DNA of 10,878 nucleotides from Bacteroidales bacterium UBA4284. GTDB lineage: Bacteria; Bacteroidota; Bacteroidia; Bacteroidales; UBA932. The stretch lies in the NCBI GenBank assembly GCA_002395925.1, contig DGVM01000091.1:1-10878 (forward strand), in the 5' to 3' direction. The position numbers were made by a program, and so were the translations under genes. Each line of letters begins with the position of its first letter. The first letter of the stretch is position 1. The notes under the pieces are model-generated. The model saw only the letters and a list, made by a program, of their open reading frames with translations, did no database searches and was not told the DNA's origin. This document shows positions 1 to 7,791 of this stretch, one piece after another.

Positions 1-175
1 CGCGGTACTTGGGCAGGACGAGGTCGGGGGAGCCAGGGAGCCGCTTGTCATTGAGCCGGTACCGGTAGCCTTTGTGCCACAATGCGTGCCTGACGGCCCG
101 CTCCGGGCTTGTGTTCCTGGAACGGATGCGGGACATGTTGTACGACCGCTGGGCAGGGGTCAATGTGTCAGACAT
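1..175 (-). CDS. vsr: Vsr-type very-short-patch-repair endonuclease (N-terminal 58 codons; rest lies beyond the left edge)
   Basis: Vsr nicks next to T:G mismatches that arise when 5-methylcytosine deaminates, starting repair back to C:G. Translating the reverse complement from the ATG at 175-173 gives 58 uninterrupted residues running off the window. The N-terminal block NMSRIRSRNTSPE is typical of Vsr, and PGSPDLVLPKYR is the catalytic block. Glu25 and Asp51 fall at the same numbers as in E. coli Vsr, where Asp51 is a metal-binding catalytic residue. The zinc- and DNA-binding histidines would lie further on and cannot be checked. The start is only 4 nt after the stop of the upstream nuclease gene, so it is probably the last cistron of the R-M operon and translationally coupled. 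Its GC, about 67% by hand count over 1-120, is far above that of the three genes before it, suggesting a separate origin. Family identification is firm; integrity of the full gene is unknown. Confidence 0.93.
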   Translation of the reverse strand, partial: MSDTLTPAQRSYNMSRIRSRNTSPERAVRHALWHKGYRYRLNDKRLPGSPDLVLPKYR

Positions 176-179
176 GTCA

Positions 180-1952
180 CTATGGCTTCAATTGAATGGG
201 AGTGTCGATGCTGCCGCCAGAGATTGAGGTGGCGATGTTGTCACGGACTTCCGCTAAATCGGCCTTGCCGGTGTCGGTGTTGCGCTCGAATGCGATGATG
301 AGACTCTCGGCATCATCGTCAGCCTTGTAGACTTTGCCGCAGAGGCGGTTATGATGGTAGTTCAGGAAAGGTATCTCAAGCACCTTTCTGTCCTCCGAAT
401 AGACGGGGATCGGTTTCGGGACAACTTCGAAGAAAACGTACAACTTATTCAGGAGCTGGATTAAATCTTCGCGAATTATTTTCCGTAAAGTGCTTGTCCA
501 GCAGTCTTCGTAGGCACCGTATGCAGCGATGAGGAAAATGAGATTGATGTTATATTCTCTCAGCAGAAGGGTGTCGCGGTCAAACAAACGGTCTTCAAAG
601 TGCTTGTTGGGCTTTGGAATCCAGTCCGAGGGAACAAAAGATGGAGCGTTGAAGTCCAAGTTACCCCGCTCTATCTTCGGGCTAATAAAGAAGTTCGGCG
701 TAATGTTGTAGCCATCAGTTTCATCATCGCGATAGCGAATCGAATTAGGATTTTTCCTGTGCTTGAGGTTATACTGTTCGATGTTGTACTGAATAGCGTT
801 CTTTGCATAAGTGAATTGCTTGTACAAAGCAACCCCTACAGGATGTGCGCCATCGACGTAGTATTTGCTGTCGCCGATATAATAGATGTTGTAATCCTTG
901 CCAATGAGCGATTTGTCCAGATAGATGTGGTCAATAAGCTTACCGTCCTTCTGATTTTTGAGTTCAGCCAACTTGCCGGTATCACCTATTAGGTGGTCCA
1001 CCATCTTCTCAAAGACATTTTCAAAACTGCCAACAACGAGCGCTTCTTTTATGGGGTCTTTGTCATCACGGCTGGAATTGAAGTCGAAGAATGCGTCCAG
1101 CATAGACCAGAGAATTTTCAGGTCGTCGCGGAAGTATTTCCCCTTCATATCGCGCATCTTGCGCTTGCCGACTCCGGTGTCAAGGTATCGCTGGATCTCA
1201 GATGGGGATTTGAGGTCATAAGGAATGTCGCCGAGGACGATGGGGAAGTGGAACTTATCTCGAAGGTATTTCAGTACGGAATAGTAAAGTACGATTAGTT
1301 CCTCGTCAATGTTGACGGCCTTGTCCTTGATGCGCAGGTCAAGATAGTATGGCTTATCATCCTTGATGAAAGGATGCAGGCGGAGCGTCTTCTGCCAATC
1401 CACAGCGGCTCGTCCTGAGTTGTTTATCTTGTTGATCTGCGTAAAAAGGTGGCGGTGATCAGAGAGAAAATCGATCAGATGTACTGCCGTGCTGAGAAAA
1501 TCACGATCGCGTGAATTGTTGTCAGGCGTCGTGTAATCTAAGTCAAGCAAGCTGTCGAGGTCATTCTCTTTTTTGCAATCCTCGATATAACGTGACATCG
1601 CGCGGAAGAGCCATAAACTCAGCTCCGGCAAGAACGTTTCACGTCCTTGTGCAGCAAGAATGTTCTCAGGATCTTCTGTGTCGACAATTCCTTCTGGCAC
1701 TATGCCGGGCATTCCAAGCAAGGTGTCTTTGTAATCCGGATCTGTAACATCACTCTGAAGAAATGTCTTCGGGAGCAAAAATACAGGACCATTGTAAAGT
1801 TCGCCTGAAACGAAGAGATAACCAATACGCCTTACTAACCGCCCATCAGTTCCATATTGGAACTGGATGTGGCGATTCTCGCTTTCCTCCTTAGTAAAAT
1901 ACTTGGAGATTAGCTCTTTCGGGTATTGATGTTCTTCGAAAAAGACGAGCAT
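180..1952 (-). CDS. LlaJI/McrC-like restriction endonuclease subunit
   Basis: A 590-aa protein following a McrB-type ATPase gene, matching in size and place the nuclease subunit of LlaJI-like systems (the YdjA role in BsuMI). The visible core is a PD-(D/E)XK arrangement: helix FENVFEKMVDHLIG at about 310-323, a strand with Asp341 in KLIDHIYLDK, then YYIGDSKYY at 357-365 giving the Asp361-x-Lys363 pair. A helix with Gln379 in YKQFTYAKNA follows. This parallels the DAKYK plus glutamine layout of McrC. The first 250 or so residues are unassigned and may contact the ATPase or DNA. No signal peptide or membrane segment is seen. The start is 12 nt after the mcrB-like stop, with no clear Shine-Dalgarno, as is common in Bacteroidota. 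Expected role (inference): with the AAA+ partner, cleaving DNA lacking the methyltransferase's mark. Family placement is by motif and context; the recognition site cannot be read from sequence. Confidence 0.82.
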   Translation of the reverse strand: MLVFFEEHQYPKELISKYFTKEESENRHIQFQYGTDGRLVRRIGYLFVSGELYNGPVFLLPKTFLQSDVTDPDYKDTLLGMPGIVPEGIVDTEDPENILAAQGRETFLPELSLWLFRAMSRYIEDCKKENDLDSLLDLDYTTPDNNSRDRDFLSTAVHLIDFLSDHRHLFTQINKINNSGRAAVDWQKTLRLHPFIKDDKPYYLDLRIKDKAVNIDEELIVLYYSVLKYLRDKFHFPIVLGDIPYDLKSPSEIQRYLDTGVGKRKMRDMKGKYFRDDLKILWSMLDAFFDFNSSRDDKDPIKEALVVGSFENVFEKMVDHLIGDTGKLAELKNQKDGKLIDHIYLDKSLIGKDYNIYYIGDSKYYVDGAHPVGVALYKQFTYAKNAIQYNIEQYNLKHRKNPNSIRYRDDETDGYNITPNFFISPKIERGNLDFNAPSFVPSDWIPKPNKHFEDRLFDRDTLLLREYNINLIFLIAAYGAYEDCWTSTLRKIIREDLIQLLNKLYVFFEVVPKPIPVYSEDRKVLEIPFLNYHHNRLCGKVYKADDDAESLIIAFERNTDTGKADLAEVRDNIATSISGGSIDTPIQLKP

Positions 1953-1964
1953 TCGTAAAGCGTA

Positions 1965-3521
1965 TTATTCGGTCGGTTCGTCCTCGAGGGGTTCAAGACC
2001 CAGACACTTCGTGATGAAACCTTCCAAAAGGTCTACGGGAATAGTGTAAGTGCCGTCCTCTTCGTTTAAACGACCCTTTCCGAATAGTTCTGCAAAAGTG
2101 AAAACATCCTTCTTATCTTCTCCGGCTGCACTCCTCATGAAGTATAGAGGAGAAATGCGGCTGGCGGAGTACAGGTCTTTACATATGTCATTCCAGATGT
2201 AGAACATGACCTTATTGAGGAAGTCTGCCTGGGTGATGTTGCTCTTAATGAAGAACTCGCCCATCTGCTTATCTTCGCTGTCAGTTGCCTTGCGGATGAG
2301 AGGGTTGACCTTGCCCAAGAAATCCACCCATGAATAGTTCTTTCCGTTTACCTCAAAGGTGAATTTCTTTGCTGTAACCTGCTCGAGATTGATAGGAACG
2401 TATTCCATCGCCCAGCGGCGCTTGAAAGCAGAATCCATCGGGAACAGGCTTTGGTCTGACGTGTTCATTGTGGCCAGAATGTGGAGATTCTCGGGGAGCT
2501 GAAGCTTATTGCTCTCGAGTCCCTCCTTCGCGAGATATTTACGTAACTCGGCATCCGGAATGATGGAGAACTCTGAACGGCCATCTTTTCGGTCCAACAG
2601 CTGGAACAAATCTCCGAAGATCTGAGCACAGTTACCTCGGTTGATTTCCTCGATGATCAGATAAACTTGCTTTTCGGCATCTGAGAGACTGCCGTCGGCC
2701 AAAGACTTCCACGCGCGGACGTACGCATTGGTAAACACTTGGGGAACGAACTCATAAGCAAGATTCTCTACGCCGGTCTCGTTGCCGTCCTTGTCGAGTA
2801 CTGGATTCATCACCGGCTTGTAAGAACCTACGAAAGTGGAGTAATCATAGTCGGGATGGAATGTGGTCCTGAATATGTTGCTGGTGACCTTGGATCTGTC
2901 AGTAATACTGGTAATATCCTCTATCTTGTCATCAGCAGCATCGAAGTAAACTATCTTCTCTCCTTTAAGTCCCTCTGTCAACTCTTTCACTCTGTATGAT
3001 TTTCCAGTTCCGGGGCAGCCGTAGTAGATTTTCTGGATATTCGAAACAGGGCTAATTAATGAAGAAACTCCGAGAGACACTGCCGGCTTGAAGGAGTCCG
3101 CTATCCTCTCCAGCTTTTCAATAGTATTTCTGAGAGCGTCTTCCTGCAAGATTATCCGTTGATCGGAGTCGACGTCATCAAAAGCAGGCTGATTGCCCCA
3201 GATGATCAATTTGCTGAGAGTAGAAAACAATGGTTTGGTCTGAACCGTGGAATTAGCGTTAGCCACAGGATCATTGAAATACTCAGATCCATTGTTCCTC
3301 CAATCCGATTCAACATAATCAGACATCCCGCTGAATGCGGGCAGATTGGCAAGAATGTCGCGCAAAGTCTGCAGGAGGCTATCCAAGCCAATCTGGAAAT
3401 ACTTCGTACCGCCTCTCCGGCCTGAATTGCTGAAAGTGATATAACCGCCCCTTTCACTCAGTGTTGCAGAAAAATCACTGTTGCGGGACAAGGTCTCGAG
3501 TGTGGAAAATAAGTCGTACAT
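1965..3521 (-). CDS. mcrB: McrB-like AAA+ NTPase, motor/recognition subunit of the restriction system
   Basis: A 518-aa AAA+ protein of the McrB branch, whose members are usually GTPases driving a McrC-type nuclease. Walker A is GCPGTGKS at 168-175. Next is the branch-typical block TFHPDYDYSTFVGSYKP at 220-236. Walker B and its signature read YLIIEEINRGN at 287-297, then CAQIFGDLFQLLD. The nucleotide-sensing block MNTSDQSLFPMD at 352-363 corresponds to MNTAD of E. coli McrB, and arginines at 368-369 (FKRRW) fit the sensor/finger position. Residues 1-150 have no recognisable fold; in McrB the N-terminus binds methylated DNA, but whether this one recognises modified or unmodified bases is not visible. 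The gene starts 9 nt after the methyltransferase stop, with AAGG upstream as a modest ribosome-binding site, and is followed 12 nt on by the nuclease gene. GTP rather than ATP use is inferred from family. Confidence 0.9.
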   Translation of the reverse strand: MYDLFSTLETLSRNSDFSATLSERGGYITFSNSGRRGGTKYFQIGLDSLLQTLRDILANLPAFSGMSDYVESDWRNNGSEYFNDPVANANSTVQTKPLFSTLSKLIIWGNQPAFDDVDSDQRIILQEDALRNTIEKLERIADSFKPAVSLGVSSLISPVSNIQKIYYGCPGTGKSYRVKELTEGLKGEKIVYFDAADDKIEDITSITDRSKVTSNIFRTTFHPDYDYSTFVGSYKPVMNPVLDKDGNETGVENLAYEFVPQVFTNAYVRAWKSLADGSLSDAEKQVYLIIEEINRGNCAQIFGDLFQLLDRKDGRSEFSIIPDAELRKYLAKEGLESNKLQLPENLHILATMNTSDQSLFPMDSAFKRRWAMEYVPINLEQVTAKKFTFEVNGKNYSWVDFLGKVNPLIRKATDSEDKQMGEFFIKSNITQADFLNKVMFYIWNDICKDLYSASRISPLYFMRSAAGEDKKDVFTFAELFGKGRLNEEDGTYTIPVDLLEGFITKCLGLEPLEDEPTE

Positions 3522-3530
3522 ATGGCTGCC

Positions 3531-4640
3531 TTACATTAACTGTTTTACGATCTCTTCAGCAATCCGTTTGATAACAGGTATTGCGACACTGTTTCCAAAT
3601 TGATGATATGCTTCTTTTTTTGTGACTGCAATCTGATACTCTATCTCACCTTTCTCGGGCTTATGAGCCTTGTTTTTCCAACCGTTGCCTTTGATATAGT
3701 ATCCCTGCAGGCGACCTGCTTCAACAGGAGTCAATTTTCTCGGGTTAAGTCCTTTTCCTGACTGGTCAATCAGGATTTCACTGCCGTCTTTCCAGTATCT
3801 CGCGGAAATAGTGCTGCAATAAACACTTTCATCCGTAAACAAGGAATACCCGAAACCTTTTCCGTTGGCTTGATTCCGTTTCTTCCTGTTCTGGTGGCCA
3901 ATCCACATTTTATCACTGATAGTGTAGGAACTATCAATGGTGTCATCCGGCTCGAGAATATCGGACACCTTCGTCTTGATGACCCTATCCATCATGTCTT
4001 TGGATAAGTCATAGATCGTTTCACCCTCGGGGCTGATGCCATGAGGGAACTTGAACTCTTTCTTATCGATAAGGTCCTTATACCAAGCAATGATGAACAG
4101 ACGTTCCCGGTTCTGAGGGACGCCAAAATACTTGGCATTCAAGACATCGTAACTATACTCGTATCCCAATTCTGTCAGCGTCTCAAGAATCACCTTGAGC
4201 GTCTGACCCTTCATGTGATTCTTCAGGCCTTTTACATTCTCCAAAAAGAGAACTTTTGGCGGTGTCCCAGCGTCAATCTTCTGCTTGACAATGTTTGCGA
4301 TGTTGAAGAACAATGTTCCTCTGGTATCTTCAAAACCTTTCCTCAAACCAGCTATCGAAAACGGCTGGCAGGGGAACCCGGCGCAGCAAACGTCAAAAGC
4401 GGGAATCTTTGACGGGTCCTGTTGCGTGATGTCGTGATTGAAAAACTCGCAATCATTTTCGAAGAGTTCAGGGGAGATGTTCTTGTAATTCTCTATATAT
4501 GAGATTCTGGCATTTTTATCCCACTCACTTGCAAATACACATTTCATCCCAACAGAGTGCATGGCCTGATGAAAGCCACCGATTCCTGCGAATAGGTCAA
4601 TGAATGTATAGTTCTTTTGTTTGCTCGCCTTTTTAGCCAT
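3531..4640 (-). CDS. dcm: DNA (cytosine-5) methyltransferase, modification subunit
   Basis: Transfers a methyl group from S-adenosylmethionine to C5 of cytosine in a target site. From the preferred ATG the protein is 369 aa with the full ordered motif set: motif I DLFAGIGGF (15-23), motif IV GFPCQPFS with catalytic Cys91, motif VI ENV (134-136), motif VIII QNRERLF (176-182), a variable target-recognition stretch about 200-290, motif IX RKLTPVEAGRLQGY (301-314) and motif X GNSVAIPV (349-356). No catalytic residue is missing. An in-frame ATG at 4679 would add 13 residues, but a promoter-like TAAATTTG lies between it and 4640, so 4640 is favoured. It is the first gene of the four-gene R-M operon. 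GC is about 43% in sampled lines against about 65% in the gene to the right, consistent with independently acquired cargo. The methylated sequence cannot be deduced; the neighbouring vsr fits any 5mC product. Confidence 0.95.
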   Translation of the reverse strand: MAKKASKQKNYTFIDLFAGIGGFHQAMHSVGMKCVFASEWDKNARISYIENYKNISPELFENDCEFFNHDITQQDPSKIPAFDVCCAGFPCQPFSIAGLRKGFEDTRGTLFFNIANIVKQKIDAGTPPKVLFLENVKGLKNHMKGQTLKVILETLTELGYEYSYDVLNAKYFGVPQNRERLFIIAWYKDLIDKKEFKFPHGISPEGETIYDLSKDMMDRVIKTKVSDILEPDDTIDSSYTISDKMWIGHQNRKKRNQANGKGFGYSLFTDESVYCSTISARYWKDGSEILIDQSGKGLNPRKLTPVEAGRLQGYYIKGNGWKNKAHKPEKGEIEYQIAVTKKEAYHQFGNSVAIPVIKRIAEEIVKQLM

Positions 4641-4666
4641 AATACAATCTACTGTTAATAAACCAA

Positions 4667-4674
4667 CAAATTTA
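4667..4674 (-). promoter_or_regulatory. Bacteroidota-type -7 element for the R-M operon
   Basis: On the minus strand the sequence reads TAAATTTG, an exact match to the TAnnTTTG -7 consensus used by the primary sigma factor of Bacteroidota. It lies about 27 nt upstream of the ATG at 4640. Only a weak T-rich -33 region is present at roughly 4694-4697; the nearest true TTTG (4690-4687) is too close, with a 12-bp spacer. The placement supports separate transcription of the cargo after the terminator at 4741-4776. Chance matches to this short motif are possible. Confidence 0.5.
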
Positions 4675-4740
4675 CGCATTTTCTCTCAAAATTAAAATTC
4701 CATGAATAAGACAAACATATAACTTCCGTTAAATCAAGCC

Positions 4741-4776
4741 AAAAGGCCTGCCCCGAACCGTGGCCCGGGGCGCCTT
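4741..4776 (-). terminator. Probable intrinsic terminator after the primase/DUF3987 operon
   Basis: Read on the minus strand, 4 nt after the DUF3987 stop codon, there is a two-part stem. AAGGC pairs with GCCTT (5 bp), a 2-nt bulge sits on the 3' side, then GCCCCG pairs with CGGGGC (6 bp) around a 10-nt loop. It ends in a short run of four T. The stem is GC-rich but the T-tract is short, so termination may be partial. It separates the element backbone from the R-M cargo, which has its own promoter-like element just downstream. Confidence 0.6.
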
Positions 4777-4780
4777 CCAG

Positions 4781-6604
4781 CTATAACTTTTTGTATTCTC
4801 CGTGTTTCACCTGCTGTATCTCGCCGGCCTGGATCGCTCTCGCCACCTGCCGCCGTACAGTACGCAGACTTTTCCCGACGTTCTTCGCCACCGTCTTCAT
4901 ATCGTCGGTCTTGAAGTAGCCGGGCAGCGCCGCCAGGATGGTCTTGCGGGTCGCTGCAGAGTAGGAATCGGCCACGGCGATGCCCTCCGGTCGCTCCCGG
5001 TCCAGTACGTTGAATATGTAGTCGTTGTGGACGGATATGACGCGGATGATGGCCATCGTCATATCGAAGTCGGCGTCGGTACATTCCACGCTTTCCTTGA
5101 TCGCTCCGGCATCCATCATCCGAAGGGCGGTCAGCACCATCGCGATGCGGAGGAAGCACCAGGCGAGGCGGTGCGTGCTGGCGGAGTATCGGTCGCCGTT
5201 GAGTTCCTGCATCCGGTCTTTCTCGGCCGAGAAGAATTCGTTGAACTTGCCCGTCTGCGGGAGCGAGAGCCGGAAGATGACCTTCGGTTTCTCCTCGAGC
5301 AGTTTGGTGAAGGCCGTGAACCGGGCTCCGAGGGCGTCGAAGGTTTCCTCCAGGGGTTCATCGCTGCCGTAGGAGTCGAATCCGTCGAGCCATTCGGGCG
5401 TGGCGTTGATGCAGAAGAACATGAAGCGGGACAGCAATCCGTTTTCAGAATCTCGTATCAGCGATTTCACTTGCTCCGGCGTGCCTGACAGAACGGTGGC
5501 CAGCCTCGGGTTGTCTATCTCGCGCTCTTCTCCGTCGTCCCCGCGGCGCAGGTAACCGAAACTCTCGTGTGCAAAGGCCTTGCGGAATGCGTCGCTGTAA
5601 TCGCCGTAATCACTTGAGAATGCGTTGACCACGGTGTCGCCCTCGGTCTCGAACATCAGCAGATTGCCGTTCTCGGCCATTGCCTGCTGGAACGAGGTTG
5701 AGCTGGAGTTGGCCGGGACGCGCAGCAGCTGGATGGGAGGCTTCTCGGGCGGGTCGATGTTCTCACCTTTCTTCTGCCGCTTGTAACGGGCGTACTCTTT
5801 CTTGTACTCGTCTTTGGCGGTGTTCCAGCGGTCCAGTTTCTCCTTATGGATGGGCTTGACCAGCCGGAAGCAGAAGTCGAGTTTTCCTTTGCCCGCACCC
5901 GCCGGTCCCGGCACGAAGAGATACATGTTCGGGTAGATGGTCTTGCCGAAATAGATTGTCATGACGGGCACCATCGCGGAGCTGAGGGTAACGATGCTGC
6001 CGATGAGAACGAGGCTCTTTTCCTGGTCCGTGTGCATCAAATCCGTAACGTCTTTCAGCAGTCCTGGAAGGTTGGGGTAGATGGACGCGGGGAAGAGCGG
6101 AAGTATCGGCATTTCCTCGGGGTCATCTTCGGAAAGGGACAAAGGGACATTTTTGTCACTTTGACCTTTTGTACGTGGTGCCACTTGCGTCGTTCCCGCC
6201 GCGTTCGCGGGTCGTTCAAGGGTAACACCCTGATTCTTCGCAAGATAGAATAGGGTACTTATATCTGTCCTTCCGGAGTCGGATTTCAGGCACTCGGTGT
6301 ACTTGGTGTCACTTTCGGCCTGGTCGTATCCGGGGTAGAGAGAGGATATGTCGTGGAAGTATCCGCGGCCTCCTTCGCCGAACTCTCCGGCCAGCGCGAA
6401 GCCTACCTTCAGCCAGTCGTTGTAGTCGGCGGTGATGTCAACTCCGGCGGCACGGAGCGCCGCAATGAGGGCCTCTACCCTGGTTGCGGTGTCCGTGACC
6501 GGAGCAGGCGAGCCTGCGGTGCGTGCAGGCTGCTGCGGCTGCTGGGAGGGCTTGTCGCCCTCATTCAGCAGATCCATTAAGAAATCTGGAGATGTCATAG
6601 TCAA
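4781..6604 (-). CDS. PriCT/DUF3987 helicase-like ATPase of mobile-element replication
   Basis: A 607-aa cytoplasmic protein. After a Pro/Gln-rich N-terminal linker (about 15-38), residues 59-125 look like a PriCT_2 primase-associated helical domain (DYNDWLKVGFALAGEFGEGG and following). Residues about 170-540 form a DUF3987 ATPase with Walker A GPAGAGKGK at 233-241, a charged helical insert (about 255-290) and a Walker-B-like strand LLMFETEGD at 315-323. The last 55 residues or so resemble a winged helix (SLRTVRRQVARAIQAGEI). Such proteins sit beside VirE-N-type primases in Bacteroidota mobile elements, where a replication-initiation helicase role is assumed rather than shown. The ATG at 6604 lies 44 nt inside the end of the primase gene; ATGs at 6598 and 6577 are alternatives. 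The overlap implies translational coupling. GC is about 65% in sampled lines. Function is inferred from domain and context. Confidence 0.85.
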   Translation of the reverse strand: MTMTSPDFLMDLLNEGDKPSQQPQQPARTAGSPAPVTDTATRVEALIAALRAAGVDITADYNDWLKVGFALAGEFGEGGRGYFHDISSLYPGYDQAESDTKYTECLKSDSGRTDISTLFYLAKNQGVTLERPANAAGTTQVAPRTKGQSDKNVPLSLSEDDPEEMPILPLFPASIYPNLPGLLKDVTDLMHTDQEKSLVLIGSIVTLSSAMVPVMTIYFGKTIYPNMYLFVPGPAGAGKGKLDFCFRLVKPIHKEKLDRWNTAKDEYKKEYARYKRQKKGENIDPPEKPPIQLLRVPANSSSTSFQQAMAENGNLLMFETEGDTVVNAFSSDYGDYSDAFRKAFAHESFGYLRRGDDGEEREIDNPRLATVLSGTPEQVKSLIRDSENGLLSRFMFFCINATPEWLDGFDSYGSDEPLEETFDALGARFTAFTKLLEEKPKVIFRLSLPQTGKFNEFFSAEKDRMQELNGDRYSASTHRLAWCFLRIAMVLTALRMMDAGAIKESVECTDADFDMTMAIIRVISVHNDYIFNVLDRERPEGIAVADSYSAATRKTILAALPGYFKTDDMKTVAKNVGKSLRTVRRQVARAIQAGEIQQVKHGEYKKL

Positions 6605-7592
6605 AATCGTCGTCGATAAAAAAAGGATTCAGGAATGCGTCCGGGTCGTAGGGGAGGAAGCAGGCCCGGCAGATGTCTTTGCCGGAGGGGTCTGCTTCGT
6701 AGCCGTAGGCGTGTCGGACGTAGTTGGAGAGGATGGTGAAGAACTCGCCGTAGGAGAAGGGCGTGCCGTCGGGCTTGGTCTGCCCAACCGGCAGATTGAC
6801 AAACCATTTGACACCGTCACCGGAAGGACTGCGGAAAGCCAGGACGGTCTCGAAGTTCTCTTCGTTGGCCAGCAGAAGGACCAGCCCGTCGGGGTCGGGG
6901 ATATGGTCGAAATCGATGACCATATAGCCGCTGGCCTGGATGAGGTCGGATTCCTTGCGGGAGCGGAAGAGACCGCCGGGGGTCACGTAGTCGAAGTGCT
7001 CGGCCTTGTAGCGGCTGCGCTCTTTGCTGTCCTTCAGGGTGCGGAGATGCTCGGTGTGGGCCTTCGCGTAGTCCGATGTGACGTACTTGAAGATGTCCTG
7101 CGGGGAAGCATCACGGCAGGGTCTGGTGTTGCGGATGGGACGCCGGAAGAAGCTCATACGTGGGCAGGGCGGGAGAGTGGGCTTAGCCGGTTCCTGGGTC
7201 TCCGGCTGCTCCGATTCTTCTTCGTGGAAGTATGGCTTCGGGGGCTCCTTGATGTAGAGTTCTTCCGCCAGACGGGCGATGAGCTGTTCTTGGGTGAGAT
7301 CCTCTCCGCGCTCGTGATAATAAGCAGTAGCGAGGGCGAGTGCGTCACCGTCAAGCAGCTGACCGTCGGGATAGTGGAAACGTGCCTTGTAGTCAGGGAG
7401 GCGCCGGCCTTCGACGGGAATGCGGTCCATCGTCACTTCGATGATGCTGCCGTCGGCCCAGACGGGGTCGGGACACTGCCCGCAGTCGGTGCCGGAGACG
7501 CGCATCACGAAGTCGGGGAATTCCTTGCGGATGAGGTGCTGGATGATGTCCACACCGTACAAGGTCTTGGAGAGAAGATATTCCTTAGTCAT
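6561..7592 (-). CDS. VirE-N / BT4734-family primase-like protein
   Basis: A 343-aa protein of two parts. Residues 1-115 are an N-terminal domain (TLYGVDIIQHLIRKEFP..., ending near EELYIKEP), joined by an acidic, Pro/Gln-rich linker (about 116-143) to a core starting at RMSFFRRPIRN (145-155). The core carries signs of an archaeo-eukaryotic primase-like fold: MVIDFDH (224-230) with Asp227 and Asp229 as candidate metal ligands, SPSGDGVKWFV (255-265) as the nucleotide-binding strand, and DICRACFLPYDP (306-317). Proteins of this kind usually precede DUF3987 genes in Bacteroidota integrative elements and are thought to prime or initiate element replication. The start overlaps the end of the 68-aa gene by 8 nt (ATGACTAA), and the end overlaps the DUF3987 gene by 44 nt. 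Polymerase activity is inferred only from motifs. Confidence 0.83.
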   Translation of the reverse strand: MTKEYLLSKTLYGVDIIQHLIRKEFPDFVMRVSGTDCGQCPDPVWADGSIIEVTMDRIPVEGRRLPDYKARFHYPDGQLLDGDALALATAYYHERGEDLTQEQLIARLAEELYIKEPPKPYFHEEESEQPETQEPAKPTLPPCPRMSFFRRPIRNTRPCRDASPQDIFKYVTSDYAKAHTEHLRTLKDSKERSRYKAEHFDYVTPGGLFRSRKESDLIQASGYMVIDFDHIPDPDGLVLLLANEENFETVLAFRSPSGDGVKWFVNLPVGQTKPDGTPFSYGEFFTILSNYVRHAYGYEADPSGKDICRACFLPYDPDAFLNPFFIDDDFDYDISRFLNGSAE

Positions 7593-7791
7593 TGGGCAGG
7601 TCCTCCAGGTCGATGTAGTGTGACAGACGTTCCTTTTCCTCGGGCGTGAGTTCGTCGAGGGTCATGTAGCCTTCCTTGAGCAGCTCGATCTGCATAAAGG
7701 GGCAGTGGCGAAGGATCTGTGCATAGGGGTCGTTCGGGTTGTTGAGAACGAGCTGGTGCAGGACTTCGCTGATGTGTTTGGGCTGGCTCAT
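7585..7791 (-). CDS. Small 68-aa acidic protein of the replication operon, function unknown
   Basis: I do not recognise this family. The 68 residues are soluble, probably all-helical and acidic at the C-terminus (TLDELTPEEKERLSHYIDLEDLPND), with no cysteine pairs and no membrane segment. Its reality rests on its packing: the ATG at 7791 shares an ATGA overlap with the HTH gene's stop, and its own stop overlaps the primase start by 8 nt. It is therefore translated in a coupled chain between a regulator and a primase. A role as a replication accessory or regulatory partner is possible but not shown. A competing frame on the same strand (7589-7798) gives an arginine/proline-rich shadow and was discarded. 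Confidence 0.75.
   Translation of the reverse strand: MSQPKHISEVLHQLVLNNPNDPYAQILRHCPFMQIELLKEGYMTLDELTPEEKERLSHYIDLEDLPND

Noticed and set aside
56..65. Palindrome ccggtaccgg in the left edge
   Set aside because: It is explained by the coding repeat Tyr-Arg-Tyr-Arg within vsr.
4641..4679. A 13-residue extension of the methyltransferase from the ATG at 4679
   Set aside because: A TAnnTTTG element lies inside it, and the enzyme motifs begin normally after the ATG at 4640.
6432..7649. A 405-codon open frame on the plus strand
   Set aside because: It runs antisense through the primase gene and both its neighbours, with Val/Gly/Ala-rich low-complexity composition and no motif.
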